40,783 nucleotides of DNA, taken from contig JAHDDT010000004.1 of assembly GCA_020629195.1 (NCBI GenBank), forward strand, positions 1-40,783. The letters are read 5' to 3'. Of this stretch, positions 1 through 9,868 are shown piece after piece. Source of the stretch: Hellea sp. GTDB taxonomy: Bacteria; Pseudomonadota; Alphaproteobacteria; Caulobacterales; Maricaulaceae. The notes under the pieces are model-generated. The model was not told where the DNA came from. It made no database searches and saw only the letters and a list, made by a program, of their open reading frames with translations. The translations under genes and the position numbers were made by a program. Each line of letters begins with the position of its first letter. Within the stretch, counting starts at the first letter, position 1.

Positions 1-567
1 TTTGATGTGCATTGAGTTATCACGCCCGTCCTTTGACAAGAATAGCTTTAACGTCCCATCCTTCTCCTCGGGCGTTATATTCATGGTTTCATATCTCGGC
101 GTTTGGTTTTCGACATTCGGCAATAGCCAGATTTGCAGAAAAGCCATTTCTTCGGTCTCGGACGGATTATATTCAGAATGCAAAACGCCTGAGCCAGCAC
201 TCATATATTGAATACCTCCTGCTTTGACGGTCGAACCATTACCGAGCGTATCTTTGTGAGAGAGTGCGCCGTCAAGAACATAGGAGAAAATTTCCGCGTT
301 TTGATGTGGATGCATTGGAAACCCTTTGCCCGCCGCAACGCAGTCATCATTTATGACCCGCAAACTTTCAAATTGCAGATGCTCTGGGTCAAAATAATTG
401 GCAAAGCTAAAACTATGAGCAGATTTCAGCCAACCATGGTCGGCCATACCTCGGTTCTCTGCTGCACGTAGGTAAAAACCTGAAGCTGGAGTGGTAGCTG
501 AGGCTTTTATATTTGTAGGAGCTATAGAAGCCGCTGTGGATCCTGTTATCATCTGGCGTCGGGTCAT
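1..567 (-). CDS. Pirin family protein, C-terminus truncated by window edge
   Basis: Reverse-strand translation from ATG at 567: MTRRQMITGSTAASIA...ENRGMADHGWLKSAHSFSFANYFDPEHLQFESLRVINDDCVAAGKGFPMHPHQNAEIFSYVLDGALSHKDTLGNGSTVKAGGIQYMSAGSGVLHSEYNPS. Pirin cupin motif; frame open to window start, so absent from the ORF track. Confidence 0.9.
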   Translation of the reverse strand, partial: MTRRQMITGSTAASIAPTNIKASATTPASGFYLRAAENRGMADHGWLKSAHSFSFANYFDPEHLQFESLRVINDDCVAAGKGFPMHPHQNAEIFSYVLDGALSHKDTLGNGSTVKAGGIQYMSAGSGVLHSEYNPSETEEMAFLQIWLLPNVENQTPRYETMNITPEEKDGTLKLFLSKDGRDNSMHIK

Positions 568-760
568 AATTTTCTCCAAAGCTTAAAGTGCTATAAAATT
601 ACATTTTTGCTCATGTGGGTCGAAACTACTAATTTGCAAGAGCTAGCCAAGAACGGCGCAGTCACATCAATAATAACGCAATAGCACAGAGTTGTGAGTG
701 AATGTGTGAAGCTTTTTGGCTTTTGCTGCGTTAAGTTAGTCTCAACTTAAGGAAACTCAT

Positions 761-1810
761 ATGTTACGTACAGCATTATATCTTTCAATTAGCTTTGCCG
801 TTTTAGACTCAACGGCATTGGCCCAAGGGTCAACTTGCTTATCCAAGAAAAGTCTTGGCACTGAGAAAACAGATCAATCAACATCGCTTAGGCCAATGAC
901 TGTCTCCGCGCCATCGGTGACAGTTTCACAAGTTCCAACACCGCGTCCTTCAACATCTATGGCTGTCATCCCGTCTCCCGCCATAAATGTTGAGCCCGGT
1001 GTTGAAACCCCTTACCTAGATACGAGGACAGAGACATCATCGCCATCAGTTCCTATTTTCAAGATGGCAGAAGCCCCCGCAAAGGTGGATAAAACAGAAA
1101 AGAGTGAACCTATGACATCTTCGCTGCACGCTCCTTGGAATGATATTTTGCAATCTTATGTTAGCGCGCCTGATGAAATGGGCCTCACGCATTTCGACTA
1201 TGCGCGTTTGAAATCCTCATCAGAGGATAAACTCAAACTAGACCGTTACATAAAGAGCCTAGAGGCAAAAGATCCAAGCGCTCTTTCTGAAAATGAAGCC
1301 ATCGCATTCTGGGCTAACCTTTACAATGCTGTTACAATTCAAGTTGTGACAGATAATTATCCAGTTAAATCTATTCGTAAATTGGGATCGTTTAATTCGG
1401 GCCCATGGAAGAAAAATTTAGTGACGGTTAACGGAGCTGAGATGTCACTTGATGATATTGAACACGGAACATTACGTAAAAAATATCCTTCTCCCTATAT
1501 TCATTACATGGTGAATTGCGCATCGGTAGGATGCCCCAACTTACTGAATGAAGCTTGGGAAGCTGATAGCTTAAGGGTTAAGCGAAAGGCAGCCGCAGCA
1601 GATTATATTAACTCTCCGCGTGGCGCTGTAGCGTCTGGTGACAAATTAACTGTTTCGTCGATTTATGATTGGTTTGAGGAGGATTTCGGCGGAAGCAAAG
1701 AGGGCGTTATTGAGCACATCAGAAAATATGCGACAGGTGACCTAGCTGATGCGATTAAAGGCGGGGCTAAAATTAAAAAATATGACTATGACTGGTCACT
1801 CAACAATTAA
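761..1810 (+). CDS. DUF547 domain-containing secreted protein
   Basis: Signal-like N-terminus, P/T/S-rich linker, then WNDILQSYV...FWANLYNAVTIQVV...HYMVNCASVGCPNL typical of DUF547. Confidence 0.85.
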   Translation: MLRTALYLSISFAVLDSTALAQGSTCLSKKSLGTEKTDQSTSLRPMTVSAPSVTVSQVPTPRPSTSMAVIPSPAINVEPGVETPYLDTRTETSSPSVPIFKMAEAPAKVDKTEKSEPMTSSLHAPWNDILQSYVSAPDEMGLTHFDYARLKSSSEDKLKLDRYIKSLEAKDPSALSENEAIAFWANLYNAVTIQVVTDNYPVKSIRKLGSFNSGPWKKNLVTVNGAEMSLDDIEHGTLRKKYPSPYIHYMVNCASVGCPNLLNEAWEADSLRVKRKAAAADYINSPRGAVASGDKLTVSSIYDWFEEDFGGSKEGVIEHIRKYATGDLADAIKGGAKIKKYDYDWSLNN

Positions 1811-1830
1811 AAAATATAAAAGAGAATATT

Positions 1831-2577
1831 ATGTCTAATGCAACAGATATGGAAGACGTGGTGAATGCGCCAAAAAGTACGCTCAAACGTTTTGCGCCAA
1901 TTATTGTTATCGTCTTGGCTTTGGCGGCATTCTTTGCGCTTGGCGGTCCAAAATATGTCAGTCTTGAAAGCCTAAAGTCTAATCGCGCCGCGCTAGCAGT
2001 ATTTGTTGAAAATAATTTCCTGACGGCCATAGTAGGGTTCATTGCGCTTTATGCAGTACTAACCGCAATTTCTTTTCCAGGCGCAAGTTTCCTGTCTATT
2101 TTCGGCGGTTTTCTGTTTGGAACAGTTGTAGGTGGTAGCGCCATTACAGTCGGGGCCACGATTGGAGCTGTGGGCATATTCTTAGCTGCTCGATATGCTT
2201 TGGGAGATAGTCTGACGAAAAAAGCAGGGCCTTATATGCAAAAATTTGAAGCTGGGCTTAAAGAGAATGAGCTCTCATATCTCTTCATTCTTAGACTTAT
2301 TCCAGCATTTCCATTTTTTATCGTGAATGTTGTGCCTGCCTTATTTGATGTGAAGCTTAGAAATTATGCGATCACAACATTTTTCGGTATTATTCCAGGG
2401 TGTTTTGTTTATGCCAGTGTCGGCGCAGGTGCAGGGGCTATCTTGGATCAAGGCGGCGAATTACGGCTTGGCGGATTAATGACTCAGCCCAAAGTGCTAT
2501 TGCCCGTTTTAGGGCTAATAACTTTGGCGCTACTTCCTATAATTTATAAGAAATTTTTTAAAAAAACGGCTGTCTAG
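1831..2577 (+). CDS. TVP38/TMEM64 (DedA/VTT superfamily) membrane protein
   Basis: Multiple hydrophobic helices; FPGASFLSIFGGFLFGTVVGG and LRLIPAFPFFIVNVVPALFDVKLRNYAITTFFGIIPGCFVYASVG motifs. Confidence 0.88.
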   Translation: MSNATDMEDVVNAPKSTLKRFAPIIVIVLALAAFFALGGPKYVSLESLKSNRAALAVFVENNFLTAIVGFIALYAVLTAISFPGASFLSIFGGFLFGTVVGGSAITVGATIGAVGIFLAARYALGDSLTKKAGPYMQKFEAGLKENELSYLFILRLIPAFPFFIVNVVPALFDVKLRNYAITTFFGIIPGCFVYASVGAGAGAILDQGGELRLGGLMTQPKVLLPVLGLITLALLPIIYKKFFKKTAV

Positions 2578-2601
2578 AGCCGATCCTAAGAGAGAAACTC
2601 C

Positions 2602-4041
2602 ATGTCTAAAAAACAATATGATGTCGATATTTGCATTATCGGCGCAGGCTCTGCAGGGCTGTCTGTAGCCTCAGGGGCCGCGCAATTAGGTCGCTCGGTT
2701 GTCCTTTTCGAAGCCGATGAAATGGGCGGTGATTGCTTAAATTATGGTTGCGTTCCTTCCAAGGCTTTAATCGCGGCTGGGAAACATGCTCATGCTTTTT
2801 CAAGCGGTGAAATTTTTGGCGTCAAAGTTGAAAAGCCAACTGTAAATTTTGAAACTGTGAAATCTCATATTCAAGGCGTGATCGATCATATTGCGCCTGT
2901 CGATAGCCAAGAACGTTTCGAAGGTCTGGGTTGTACAGTCATACGTGAACGTGCGCGTTTTAAAGATGCCAATACAGTTGAGTCAGATACGACGGAAATT
3001 AAAGCCAAGCGCTTTGTTATTGCTGTAGGCTCACGCGCTTCGGCGCCGCCTATTCCAGGATTAGCCGATACGCCTTATCTGACGAATGAAACAATTTTTT
3101 CTGTTGAGACACAGCCCAAGAAACTTCTCGTCATTGGAGCGGGGCCGATTGGTCTTGAACTTGGACAAGCCTTTAAGCGTTTAGGGTCAGATGTGGAAAT
3201 CGTTGATATTGCCGCCCCCCTCGGACGTTCGGAACCTGAACACGCAAAGGTTTTGGTAAAGTCCCTAGAAGCTGAAGGCGTCGTCTTTCACGCTCCTGCC
3301 AAGACAAAGCTTATTAGAAAGACGAAGACGGGTGTGGCTATTGATTTTGAAGATGGCACTACTCTTACAGGGTCGCATTTGCTAGTCGCTGCGGGCCGCG
3401 CGCCCAATGTTGATGGGTTGGAGCTTGAGAATGCGGGCATTAAATATGACCGACGCGGCATAGATGTCTCTGAAAGCCTTCGCACCTCAAATAAACGCGT
3501 TTACGCAGCGGGTGATGTGGCGAAGGGTATGGGAGGGCTAACCCATGCTGCGGGGTATCATGCGGGTCAGCTTATACGCAATTTTTATTTCTCACCGCCA
3601 TTTATGGGCGATATGTTGGGCAAAGCAAATACAACACGTATGCCCGCCGCCATTTATTCAGAACCAGAGCTTGCAAGTATTGGCATGACGGAAGCTGAAG
3701 CTCTTGATGCTGGACATAATGTACGATGCGTATCTTGGGACTTCGAAGAAAATGACCGGGCTATTGCGGAACGCTCTAACCATGGCGGCGTCAAAATTGT
3801 AGCTACCAAGAAAGGCAAAATTCTTGGCGCGTCAGTTGTCGGAGAAAGTGCAGGTGAAATCATTCATATGATCTCTGTAGCAATGACAAATAAAGTTAAG
3901 ATATCGGGATTAGCTCAAATAATTTCGCCTTATCCAACTCGCTCTGAGGCAGTAAAACGTGCGGCTTCAAGCTGGTACACAGATGCACTCTTCAGCTCCC
4001 GAACGCGAAAAATCGCAGGATTTTTGACAAAATTCCAATAG
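2602..4041 (+). CDS. FAD-dependent pyridine nucleotide-disulfide oxidoreductase (MerA/Lpd-like)
   Basis: GAGSAGLSVASGAAQLG, GGDCLNYGCVPSKAL redox disulfide, GAGPIGLELGQAF, AAGDVAKG motifs; dimerisation domain at C-terminus. Confidence 0.88.
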   Translation: MSKKQYDVDICIIGAGSAGLSVASGAAQLGRSVVLFEADEMGGDCLNYGCVPSKALIAAGKHAHAFSSGEIFGVKVEKPTVNFETVKSHIQGVIDHIAPVDSQERFEGLGCTVIRERARFKDANTVESDTTEIKAKRFVIAVGSRASAPPIPGLADTPYLTNETIFSVETQPKKLLVIGAGPIGLELGQAFKRLGSDVEIVDIAAPLGRSEPEHAKVLVKSLEAEGVVFHAPAKTKLIRKTKTGVAIDFEDGTTLTGSHLLVAAGRAPNVDGLELENAGIKYDRRGIDVSESLRTSNKRVYAAGDVAKGMGGLTHAAGYHAGQLIRNFYFSPPFMGDMLGKANTTRMPAAIYSEPELASIGMTEAEALDAGHNVRCVSWDFEENDRAIAERSNHGGVKIVATKKGKILGASVVGESAGEIIHMISVAMTNKVKISGLAQIISPYPTRSEAVKRAASSWYTDALFSSRTRKIAGFLTKFQ

Positions 4042-4072
4042 CTATTGGCGGTGTGAGACGGTAATTTAGCTT

Positions 4073-5482
4073 ATGATTGAGGGTTTCATCTCGCGGCGAC
4101 TTTCTGGCAAGTTATTGCTTATGACAATTGGCTTCGTCATGTTAGCGGAGCTTGTAATTTTCGTGCCGTCTGCGGCCACTTTTCGTCAGGATTGGCTTAA
4201 TGACCGGGCCCAACAAGCTGGATTGCTAGCGCAAGCGCTTACTGGAGTACCTGATTATGAAGCTAGCGAAATTCTGACAGACCAGTTTATGCAGGATACT
4301 GACGTTATCATGATGTCAGCTAAGCGCGACGGTATGAGTGAATTTATGCTGGGCAGTCCGCCTGACGGTGCCAAGCTTGAAATGATAGATTTACGCGAGA
4401 CGAGGCGCCTCCCACGTTATAGAGATGCCTTCCGTACCTTTTTCGGAAATGCTGATGGATGTTTAAGAGTTTTGGCGGCGTCGCCAGTAACAGGACAAGA
4501 TGCACTTGAATTATTGATTCCGAAAAGCAAACTTAAATGGGCCATGCGAGATTACGCGAAGCGTATTGCTGTGCTCTCTCTGGCGATTGCTGTGATTACG
4601 GGATTGCTAATTTACCTCGCTATGCTGTTTATGATTATTAGGCCCATTGAGAAATTGGCGGCAGGCCTTGCTGATTTTCGAGAGGACCCAGAAAAAAGAC
4701 GCAGTAATTTGCCGCCATCAAGCCGCAAGGATGAGATTGGGCAGTTGCAACGTGAGTTTTACGATATGAAACAAGGGGTCCGCGCAAGCTTCAAACAGCG
4801 CGAACGCCTCGCGACTTTGGGTATGGCAGTCGCGAAAATAAATCATGACCTGCGAAACGTCTTGGCATCGGCCTCACTTGTCTCTGACAGATTAGCGAGT
4901 GATCCTGAAGAGCGCATTTCAAAAATGGGAGCCCGTCTCACGCGGTCAATTGACCGGGGTATAAAGCTTACAAGTGAAGTGCTAAATTTCAGCCTAAGCG
5001 GGCAGGATGAAGCTGAACTGGAAGTCGTTCGTATTTCATTGCTTGTTGGAGAAGCCGCAGGGGATACTTTGGGAAGCTTTGGAACCGGAGCGCGGCGTAT
5101 TAGTTTTACAAATAAAATCCCGAGCGAGCTGATCGTAACAGCGGATAAAGATCACACTTACCGCATTTTTCATAACCTCTTCAGAAATGCGGCCCAAGCA
5201 ATGGCGAAGATGCCAGAGGATAATGTGACTCGAAATCTCTCAGTTGAAGCCATCCCTGCGGGAGACCATATCTCAATTTTGGTCAAAGACACGGGCCCTG
5301 GCCTTCCTGATAAGGCTAAAGATAATTTGTTTAAAGCCTTCGCATCGGCCTCAGGCCGAGGGAGCACTGGTTTGGGCCTGACCATCTCACAAGACTTAGC
5401 CCGAGAGCAGGGCGGCGATATTGTTTTGGAAAGCACATCAAAAGATGGCACTGTCTTTGCTGTGAGTTTGCAAAAAGCTTAA
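4073..5482 (+). CDS. Sensor histidine kinase with HAMP-like region
   Basis: Two TM segments; H-box KINHDLRNVLASASL; N-box FHNLFRNAAQAM; G boxes DTGPGLP and GSTGLGLTISQDL. Confidence 0.9.
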   Translation: MIEGFISRRLSGKLLLMTIGFVMLAELVIFVPSAATFRQDWLNDRAQQAGLLAQALTGVPDYEASEILTDQFMQDTDVIMMSAKRDGMSEFMLGSPPDGAKLEMIDLRETRRLPRYRDAFRTFFGNADGCLRVLAASPVTGQDALELLIPKSKLKWAMRDYAKRIAVLSLAIAVITGLLIYLAMLFMIIRPIEKLAAGLADFREDPEKRRSNLPPSSRKDEIGQLQREFYDMKQGVRASFKQRERLATLGMAVAKINHDLRNVLASASLVSDRLASDPEERISKMGARLTRSIDRGIKLTSEVLNFSLSGQDEAELEVVRISLLVGEAAGDTLGSFGTGARRISFTNKIPSELIVTADKDHTYRIFHNLFRNAAQAMAKMPEDNVTRNLSVEAIPAGDHISILVKDTGPGLPDKAKDNLFKAFASASGRGSTGLGLTISQDLAREQGGDIVLESTSKDGTVFAVSLQKA

Positions 5483-5486
5483 GCGT

Positions 5487-6371
5487 TTAAAAATCCAGAA
5501 CAGATGGTGCAGTCCAACCGCGGCGAGAGCAGGCGGCTATCACAGTATTTCGTAACAAACATGCAATTGTCATGGGGCCTACTCCGCCTGGGACGGGGGT
5601 AATAGATCCTGCAACAGCTTTGGACGGTAGGTAATTCACATCACCAACTAGCCGTGTTTTTCCGGGCCTCTTTTTGCTTGGCACGCGGTTGATTCCCACA
5701 TCAATAACGCAGGCTCCTGCTTTAATCCAATCAGCTTGGACCATTTGTGGACGGCCAACTGCTGCGACAAGGATATCTGCGCTTCTGCAAACGCCTTCAA
5801 GATTTTGCGTACGGGAGTGGGCGATTGTGACAGTGCAGTTTTGCTCCAAGAATAAGAGGGCCGCAGGTTTGCCGACCAAAATAGATCGTCCTAAGATTAC
5901 ACAATTTTTGCCGGACAGGTCACCTAGCGCATCTTTGGCGAGCATAACGCAACCCGTCGGGGTGCAGGGGCGCAGCCCTGGCTTTCCCAAAGACAACCGT
6001 CCCGCTGAGGCTTCGGTCAATCCGTCAACATCTTTGTCGGGATGAATTTCTTCAATGACGCGGTCTGAATTCAGGCCTTTGGGAAGCGGAAGTTGAACTA
6101 ATATGCCGTCCACTTCATCATCAGCATTAAGCTGTCGAACCAAAGCGACAACATCGGTTTCGGTCGCGTCAGCTGGCAATTTATGTTCTAATGAGCGCAT
6201 ACCGCATTCAACAGTGAACTTAGCTTTGCTGGCGACATAGACCTGACTGGCAGGGTCATCACCTACGAGTACAACAGCTAGAGTAGGTTGATGGGGCAAG
6301 ACGCTAACGGCCTTGGTCACACGTTCGCGCAATCCTTCGGCATAAGCCCGTCCGTCAATTTTTGTAGCTGT
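5487..6371 (-). CDS. folD: Bifunctional methylenetetrahydrofolate dehydrogenase/methenyltetrahydrofolate cyclohydrolase
   Basis: [73 protein letters not shown] opens at 6386; MTATKIDG at 6371 is the more likely start. Confidence 0.95.
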   Translation of the reverse strand, partial: TATKIDGRAYAEGLRERVTKAVSVLPHQPTLAVVLVGDDPASQVYVASKAKFTVECGMRSLEHKLPADATETDVVALVRQLNADDEVDGILVQLPLPKGLNSDRVIEEIHPDKDVDGLTEASAGRLSLGKPGLRPCTPTGCVMLAKDALGDLSGKNCVILGRSILVGKPAALLFLEQNCTVTIAHSRTQNLEGVCRSADILVAAVGRPQMVQADWIKAGACVIDVGINRVPSKKRPGKTRLVGDVNYLPSKAVAGSITPVPGGVGPMTIACLLRNTVIAACSRRGWTAPSVLDF

Positions 6372-6577
6372 CATTTTTGTCTCCAAGTTTGCCGCAGGAT
6401 TTTTATGAAAACTTCGTTAGTCCAATGAAGTCGCCATGTTTCTGACATATTTATCGCCATTTCTATGCGTGATTTGCAACACATTGTTAAGCGCGTTGAA
6501 CTATAAAAATTGCTGATAATGTCTTGCTTCGGCAAAAGGCTTGGGGGCCGACATAAATCAGACGGGGAGTTTCGCTG

Positions 6578-8344
6578 ATGTTTTGCCAATATGGGATAAT
6601 CCCAATTAAAAAAAGCCTATTACGGTTCACAGCAGTTTCATTGACCGCCATTGCATTGGTGGCATGTGGGGGTGGTGAAAGTTCACCTCCTGCAACGGTT
6701 ACGCCGCCAGCTGTTATTATTCCACCACCACCTCCTCCTCCTTCTGGTCAAGAGAGTTTGACGCTGGATAGCGCTCAGAAAGCGGCCAGTTTTCTTTCTA
6801 AGACAAGTTTTGGCGGAACATCGGAACGGATTGAGTCGATACAAGGCATGTTGCCATCAAAGCTTTTACAGGCGGAGTTCGCAAAAACGCCCAGCTATAT
6901 TCTCCCGGCTTTGCGAACGAGTTTTGAGGCTGGAGAAGACGTTGATAATCGCGCTCATGCGAGTGCTTTTTGGAACGCTATGATCGAAGCGGATGATCAA
7001 CTGCGTCAACGTATGGTTTTTGCTTTATCCCAAATTGTTGTCATTTCAGATAATCCTATGGGAAACAAGCCGCTGACAAACGCGCAATATATTGACACGC
7101 TTACTCAACACGCTTTTGGCAATTATCGTGATCTTTTGAAAGACGTTACATATACGCCCGCTATGGCGCGATATCTAACTTATTTGCGCAACCGTAAAGG
7201 AGATGAACGTACGGGGCGAATGCCTGATGAAAACTATGCGCGCGAGTTCTTACAGCTTTTTACAACGGGTTTAGTTGAGCTCAATATGGATGGTACTCAA
7301 AAGCTCTCCAATGGCAAAGCGATTGAGATATTCGATAATGAAGATATTGTTGGATTAGCAAAAGTCTTTACGGGGCTCAGCTATAAAGGTTCTGGATTTT
7401 GGGATGCTGATGAAGACGGTGAGTACTCACGACTTGAGATGTATCAGGACAAGCACAGTCCCTTGGAAAAGTCCTTCATGGGTAAGACAATCGCGGCCAG
7501 TACTGCGGGCGATGACGCAATAAACCAAGCCATAGACTATATATTTGATCACCCGAATTTAGCGCCATTTATTTCGCGTCAACTTATTCAGCGTTTTACG
7601 GCCAGTCATCCAGACCCTGCATATGTCACGCGGGTCGCAAACGCTTTTGAGTCTGGTCGTTATACGTCCGTTGATGAAATACAATTTGGCACAGGAAAAC
7701 GAGGCGACTTACAGGCTACGCTTGCGGCCATATTGTTAGATGAAGGTCTTTATGGGGGGCGTACTTTATCCTCTGAGGAAGGAAAAGTGCGCGAGCCCGT
7801 TTTGCGGTTTGTGCATTGGGCAAGAGCTTTTGATGTCGGTAACGTGATGTCAGAGAATGAATGGCATCTTCTATATAATGCGGGAAAAAATACGCGGTTG
7901 GGACAACAACCTTTTCAGTCGCCTTCGGTATTTAATTTTTATCGTCCAGGTTTCATAGCTCCTGGTACAGCGTCGGGCGCAGCAGGATTAACGGCCCCTG
8001 AATTACAGACCGTCAATGATGGCGCAGCTATAGGCTATGCCAACTTTATGCTCAATTATGTCTTTAATACCTCGCCAACGCGTAATGATGCTGTGGACAG
8101 TTTTGTACCTGATTATAGCGATGAAGTGGCTTTGGCTGAGACACCAGAGGAGTTAGCCGAGCATTTAAATACTTTGTTACTTGGCGGGAGGATGAGCGCA
8201 GTCACAAAGACACGATTGGTGGATGTTTTAAATGAAATACCTATCCGAACAGACCCGACGGAAGCGGCTGAGGACAGAACAACCCGGGCGGCTCTAGCTG
8301 TTTATATGGCGGTGACGTCACCAGCTTTTGCATTGGAATTATAG
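6578..8344 (+). CDS. DUF1800 family protein (lipoprotein-like N-terminus, polyproline linker)
   Basis: FLSKTSFGGT...RAHASAFWNAMIEADDQLRQRMVFALSQIVV...NYAREFLQLFTTGLVELN...DIVGLAKVFTGL; paired with DUF1501 gene. Confidence 0.88.
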   Translation: MFCQYGIIPIKKSLLRFTAVSLTAIALVACGGGESSPPATVTPPAVIIPPPPPPPSGQESLTLDSAQKAASFLSKTSFGGTSERIESIQGMLPSKLLQAEFAKTPSYILPALRTSFEAGEDVDNRAHASAFWNAMIEADDQLRQRMVFALSQIVVISDNPMGNKPLTNAQYIDTLTQHAFGNYRDLLKDVTYTPAMARYLTYLRNRKGDERTGRMPDENYAREFLQLFTTGLVELNMDGTQKLSNGKAIEIFDNEDIVGLAKVFTGLSYKGSGFWDADEDGEYSRLEMYQDKHSPLEKSFMGKTIAASTAGDDAINQAIDYIFDHPNLAPFISRQLIQRFTASHPDPAYVTRVANAFESGRYTSVDEIQFGTGKRGDLQATLAAILLDEGLYGGRTLSSEEGKVREPVLRFVHWARAFDVGNVMSENEWHLLYNAGKNTRLGQQPFQSPSVFNFYRPGFIAPGTASGAAGLTAPELQTVNDGAAIGYANFMLNYVFNTSPTRNDAVDSFVPDYSDEVALAETPEELAEHLNTLLLGGRMSAVTKTRLVDVLNEIPIRTDPTEAAEDRTTRAALAVYMAVTSPAFALEL

Positions 8345-8353
8345 GAGAGAGAT

Positions 8354-9787
8354 ATGGCTAATATTAACCGAAGACGATTTCTTCAATCTTCCTCCGCTAT
8401 GGGTTTTGCCGCTGGCACAGGTCTTTTGGCTGCTATGGGAAGTTCACGCGCTTTTGCGGCGGACACTAGCGGCTATAAAGCTTTGGTCTGTGTCTTTTTT
8501 AAAGGGGGTATGGATAGTTTAGATTTGATCCTACCTAAAGATGCCGCTTCACATGATGCTTTGGCGGCTCTCCGCCCAGGGCTTTTTGGGGCTTATGGCG
8601 TTGGCAGCGGAGCCTCTTCACGTGACCGTGAGAATATTTTAAAGATTAATCCATCAAACAGTTCTGATTTTGGAGGGCGAGAATTTGGCTTTGCGCCTGA
8701 GATGTCTGGCTTGCAGAGCTTATTTGAGGCAGGAGATGCGGCCATTTTGGGTAATGTTGGGCCTTTGATAGAGCCGACCACCCGTGCAAGCATGGATAAC
8801 TTCTCAGCTCAAATTCCAGATAGGCTATTTTCCCATAATGATCAGCAATCGACCTGGATGAGCTTTGGTACCGAGGGCGCGCAAAGTGGTTGGGGTGGAC
8901 GGTTTATAGAGGCAGCCTTAAAAGAGGACGCGATTTCGAATTCAACGTTTGCAGCTATCTCTACGTCGGGCAATGATGTCTTTTTGTCAGGAGATAATGT
9001 CCGCCAATTCTCTGCACCAAGTAATCCTCAGTCTGCTGATATTTTAAGACAAAAATGGCGCCTAGGTTCGGGTTATAACTCTGATGCGGCGAGAGCTATT
9101 CTCCGAGATCACTTGGCAAGTTCGGGCATAGAGTCGACAAATTTATTTGGTCAGGATCTTATTGGCGTGAATAGCCGTGCCATACAAAATGTCGAAACTT
9201 ATAAAGCGGCGATTGAAGGCGGCACGGCCGTTGCGACGGTATTCCCTGAAAGTAAACTGGGAGGTCAGTTAAAGACCGTTGCCAATACGATCGCGGTACG
9301 GAATGCTTTGAATGTCAGGCGGCAAATATTCTTCGTTTCGATTGGAGGCTTTGATACTCATGATAGTCAAAAAAACTCCATGCCAGGATTGCAGACTGAA
9401 ATCTCAACCTCAATTACAGCGTTTCAAGCTGCAATTGTTGAATTAGGTTTATCTGATAGCGTAACACTTTTTACAGGTTCTGATTTTGGTCGAACGGCTA
9501 TTGATAACGGTGACGGTACAGACCATGGTTGGGGAGCACATCACTTTATTGTTGGCGGCGCGGTGCAAGGCAAACGTATTTATGGAGCGTTACCAGAATA
9601 TGATTTAAGCTCTCAGGCCTATACTAAAAGTCGAGGACGCCTCATTCCATCTGTCTCTGTAGATCAATATGCGGCCACATTAGGAGGTTGGTTTGGCCTT
9701 GATCAGGGTGAGATCAATGAGGCGCTACCCAATTTGTCTAATTTTACGCAAAAAGATCTTGGCTTTTTTTCAGCGAATAATAGTTAG
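8354..9787 (+). CDS. DUF1501 family protein, Tat-type signal
   Basis: Twin-arginine start NRRRFLQSSSAMGFAAG; ALVCVFFKGGMDSLDLILP; FVSIGGFDTHDSQ; FTGSDFGRT...DHGWGAHHFIVGG. Confidence 0.9.
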   Translation: MANINRRRFLQSSSAMGFAAGTGLLAAMGSSRAFAADTSGYKALVCVFFKGGMDSLDLILPKDAASHDALAALRPGLFGAYGVGSGASSRDRENILKINPSNSSDFGGREFGFAPEMSGLQSLFEAGDAAILGNVGPLIEPTTRASMDNFSAQIPDRLFSHNDQQSTWMSFGTEGAQSGWGGRFIEAALKEDAISNSTFAAISTSGNDVFLSGDNVRQFSAPSNPQSADILRQKWRLGSGYNSDAARAILRDHLASSGIESTNLFGQDLIGVNSRAIQNVETYKAAIEGGTAVATVFPESKLGGQLKTVANTIAVRNALNVRRQIFFVSIGGFDTHDSQKNSMPGLQTEISTSITAFQAAIVELGLSDSVTLFTGSDFGRTAIDNGDGTDHGWGAHHFIVGGAVQGKRIYGALPEYDLSSQAYTKSRGRLIPSVSVDQYAATLGGWFGLDQGEINEALPNLSNFTQKDLGFFSANNS

Positions 9788-9868
9788 TCAGTTTAGATAT
9801 AAAGAGGGAAGGAAAAGGCTTTCCCTTACACTAACAATTCGCTTTAATCTCCACAATACGGTTGGGAG

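Noticed and set aside
2602-4041. Mercuric reductase (merA) assignment
   Set aside because: No N-terminal HMA domain, no C-terminal vicinal cysteines and no mer operon genes nearby.
6716-6750. Polyproline/pyrimidine tract (CCACCACCACCTCCTCCTCC) as a regulatory repeat
   Set aside because: In-frame, encodes the flexible linker after a lipoprotein signal in the DUF1800 protein; ordinary low-complexity coding sequence.
9805-9826. AGGGAA...TTCCCT hairpin after the DUF1501 gene
   Set aside because: Short stem with no T-tract; insufficient for a terminator call.
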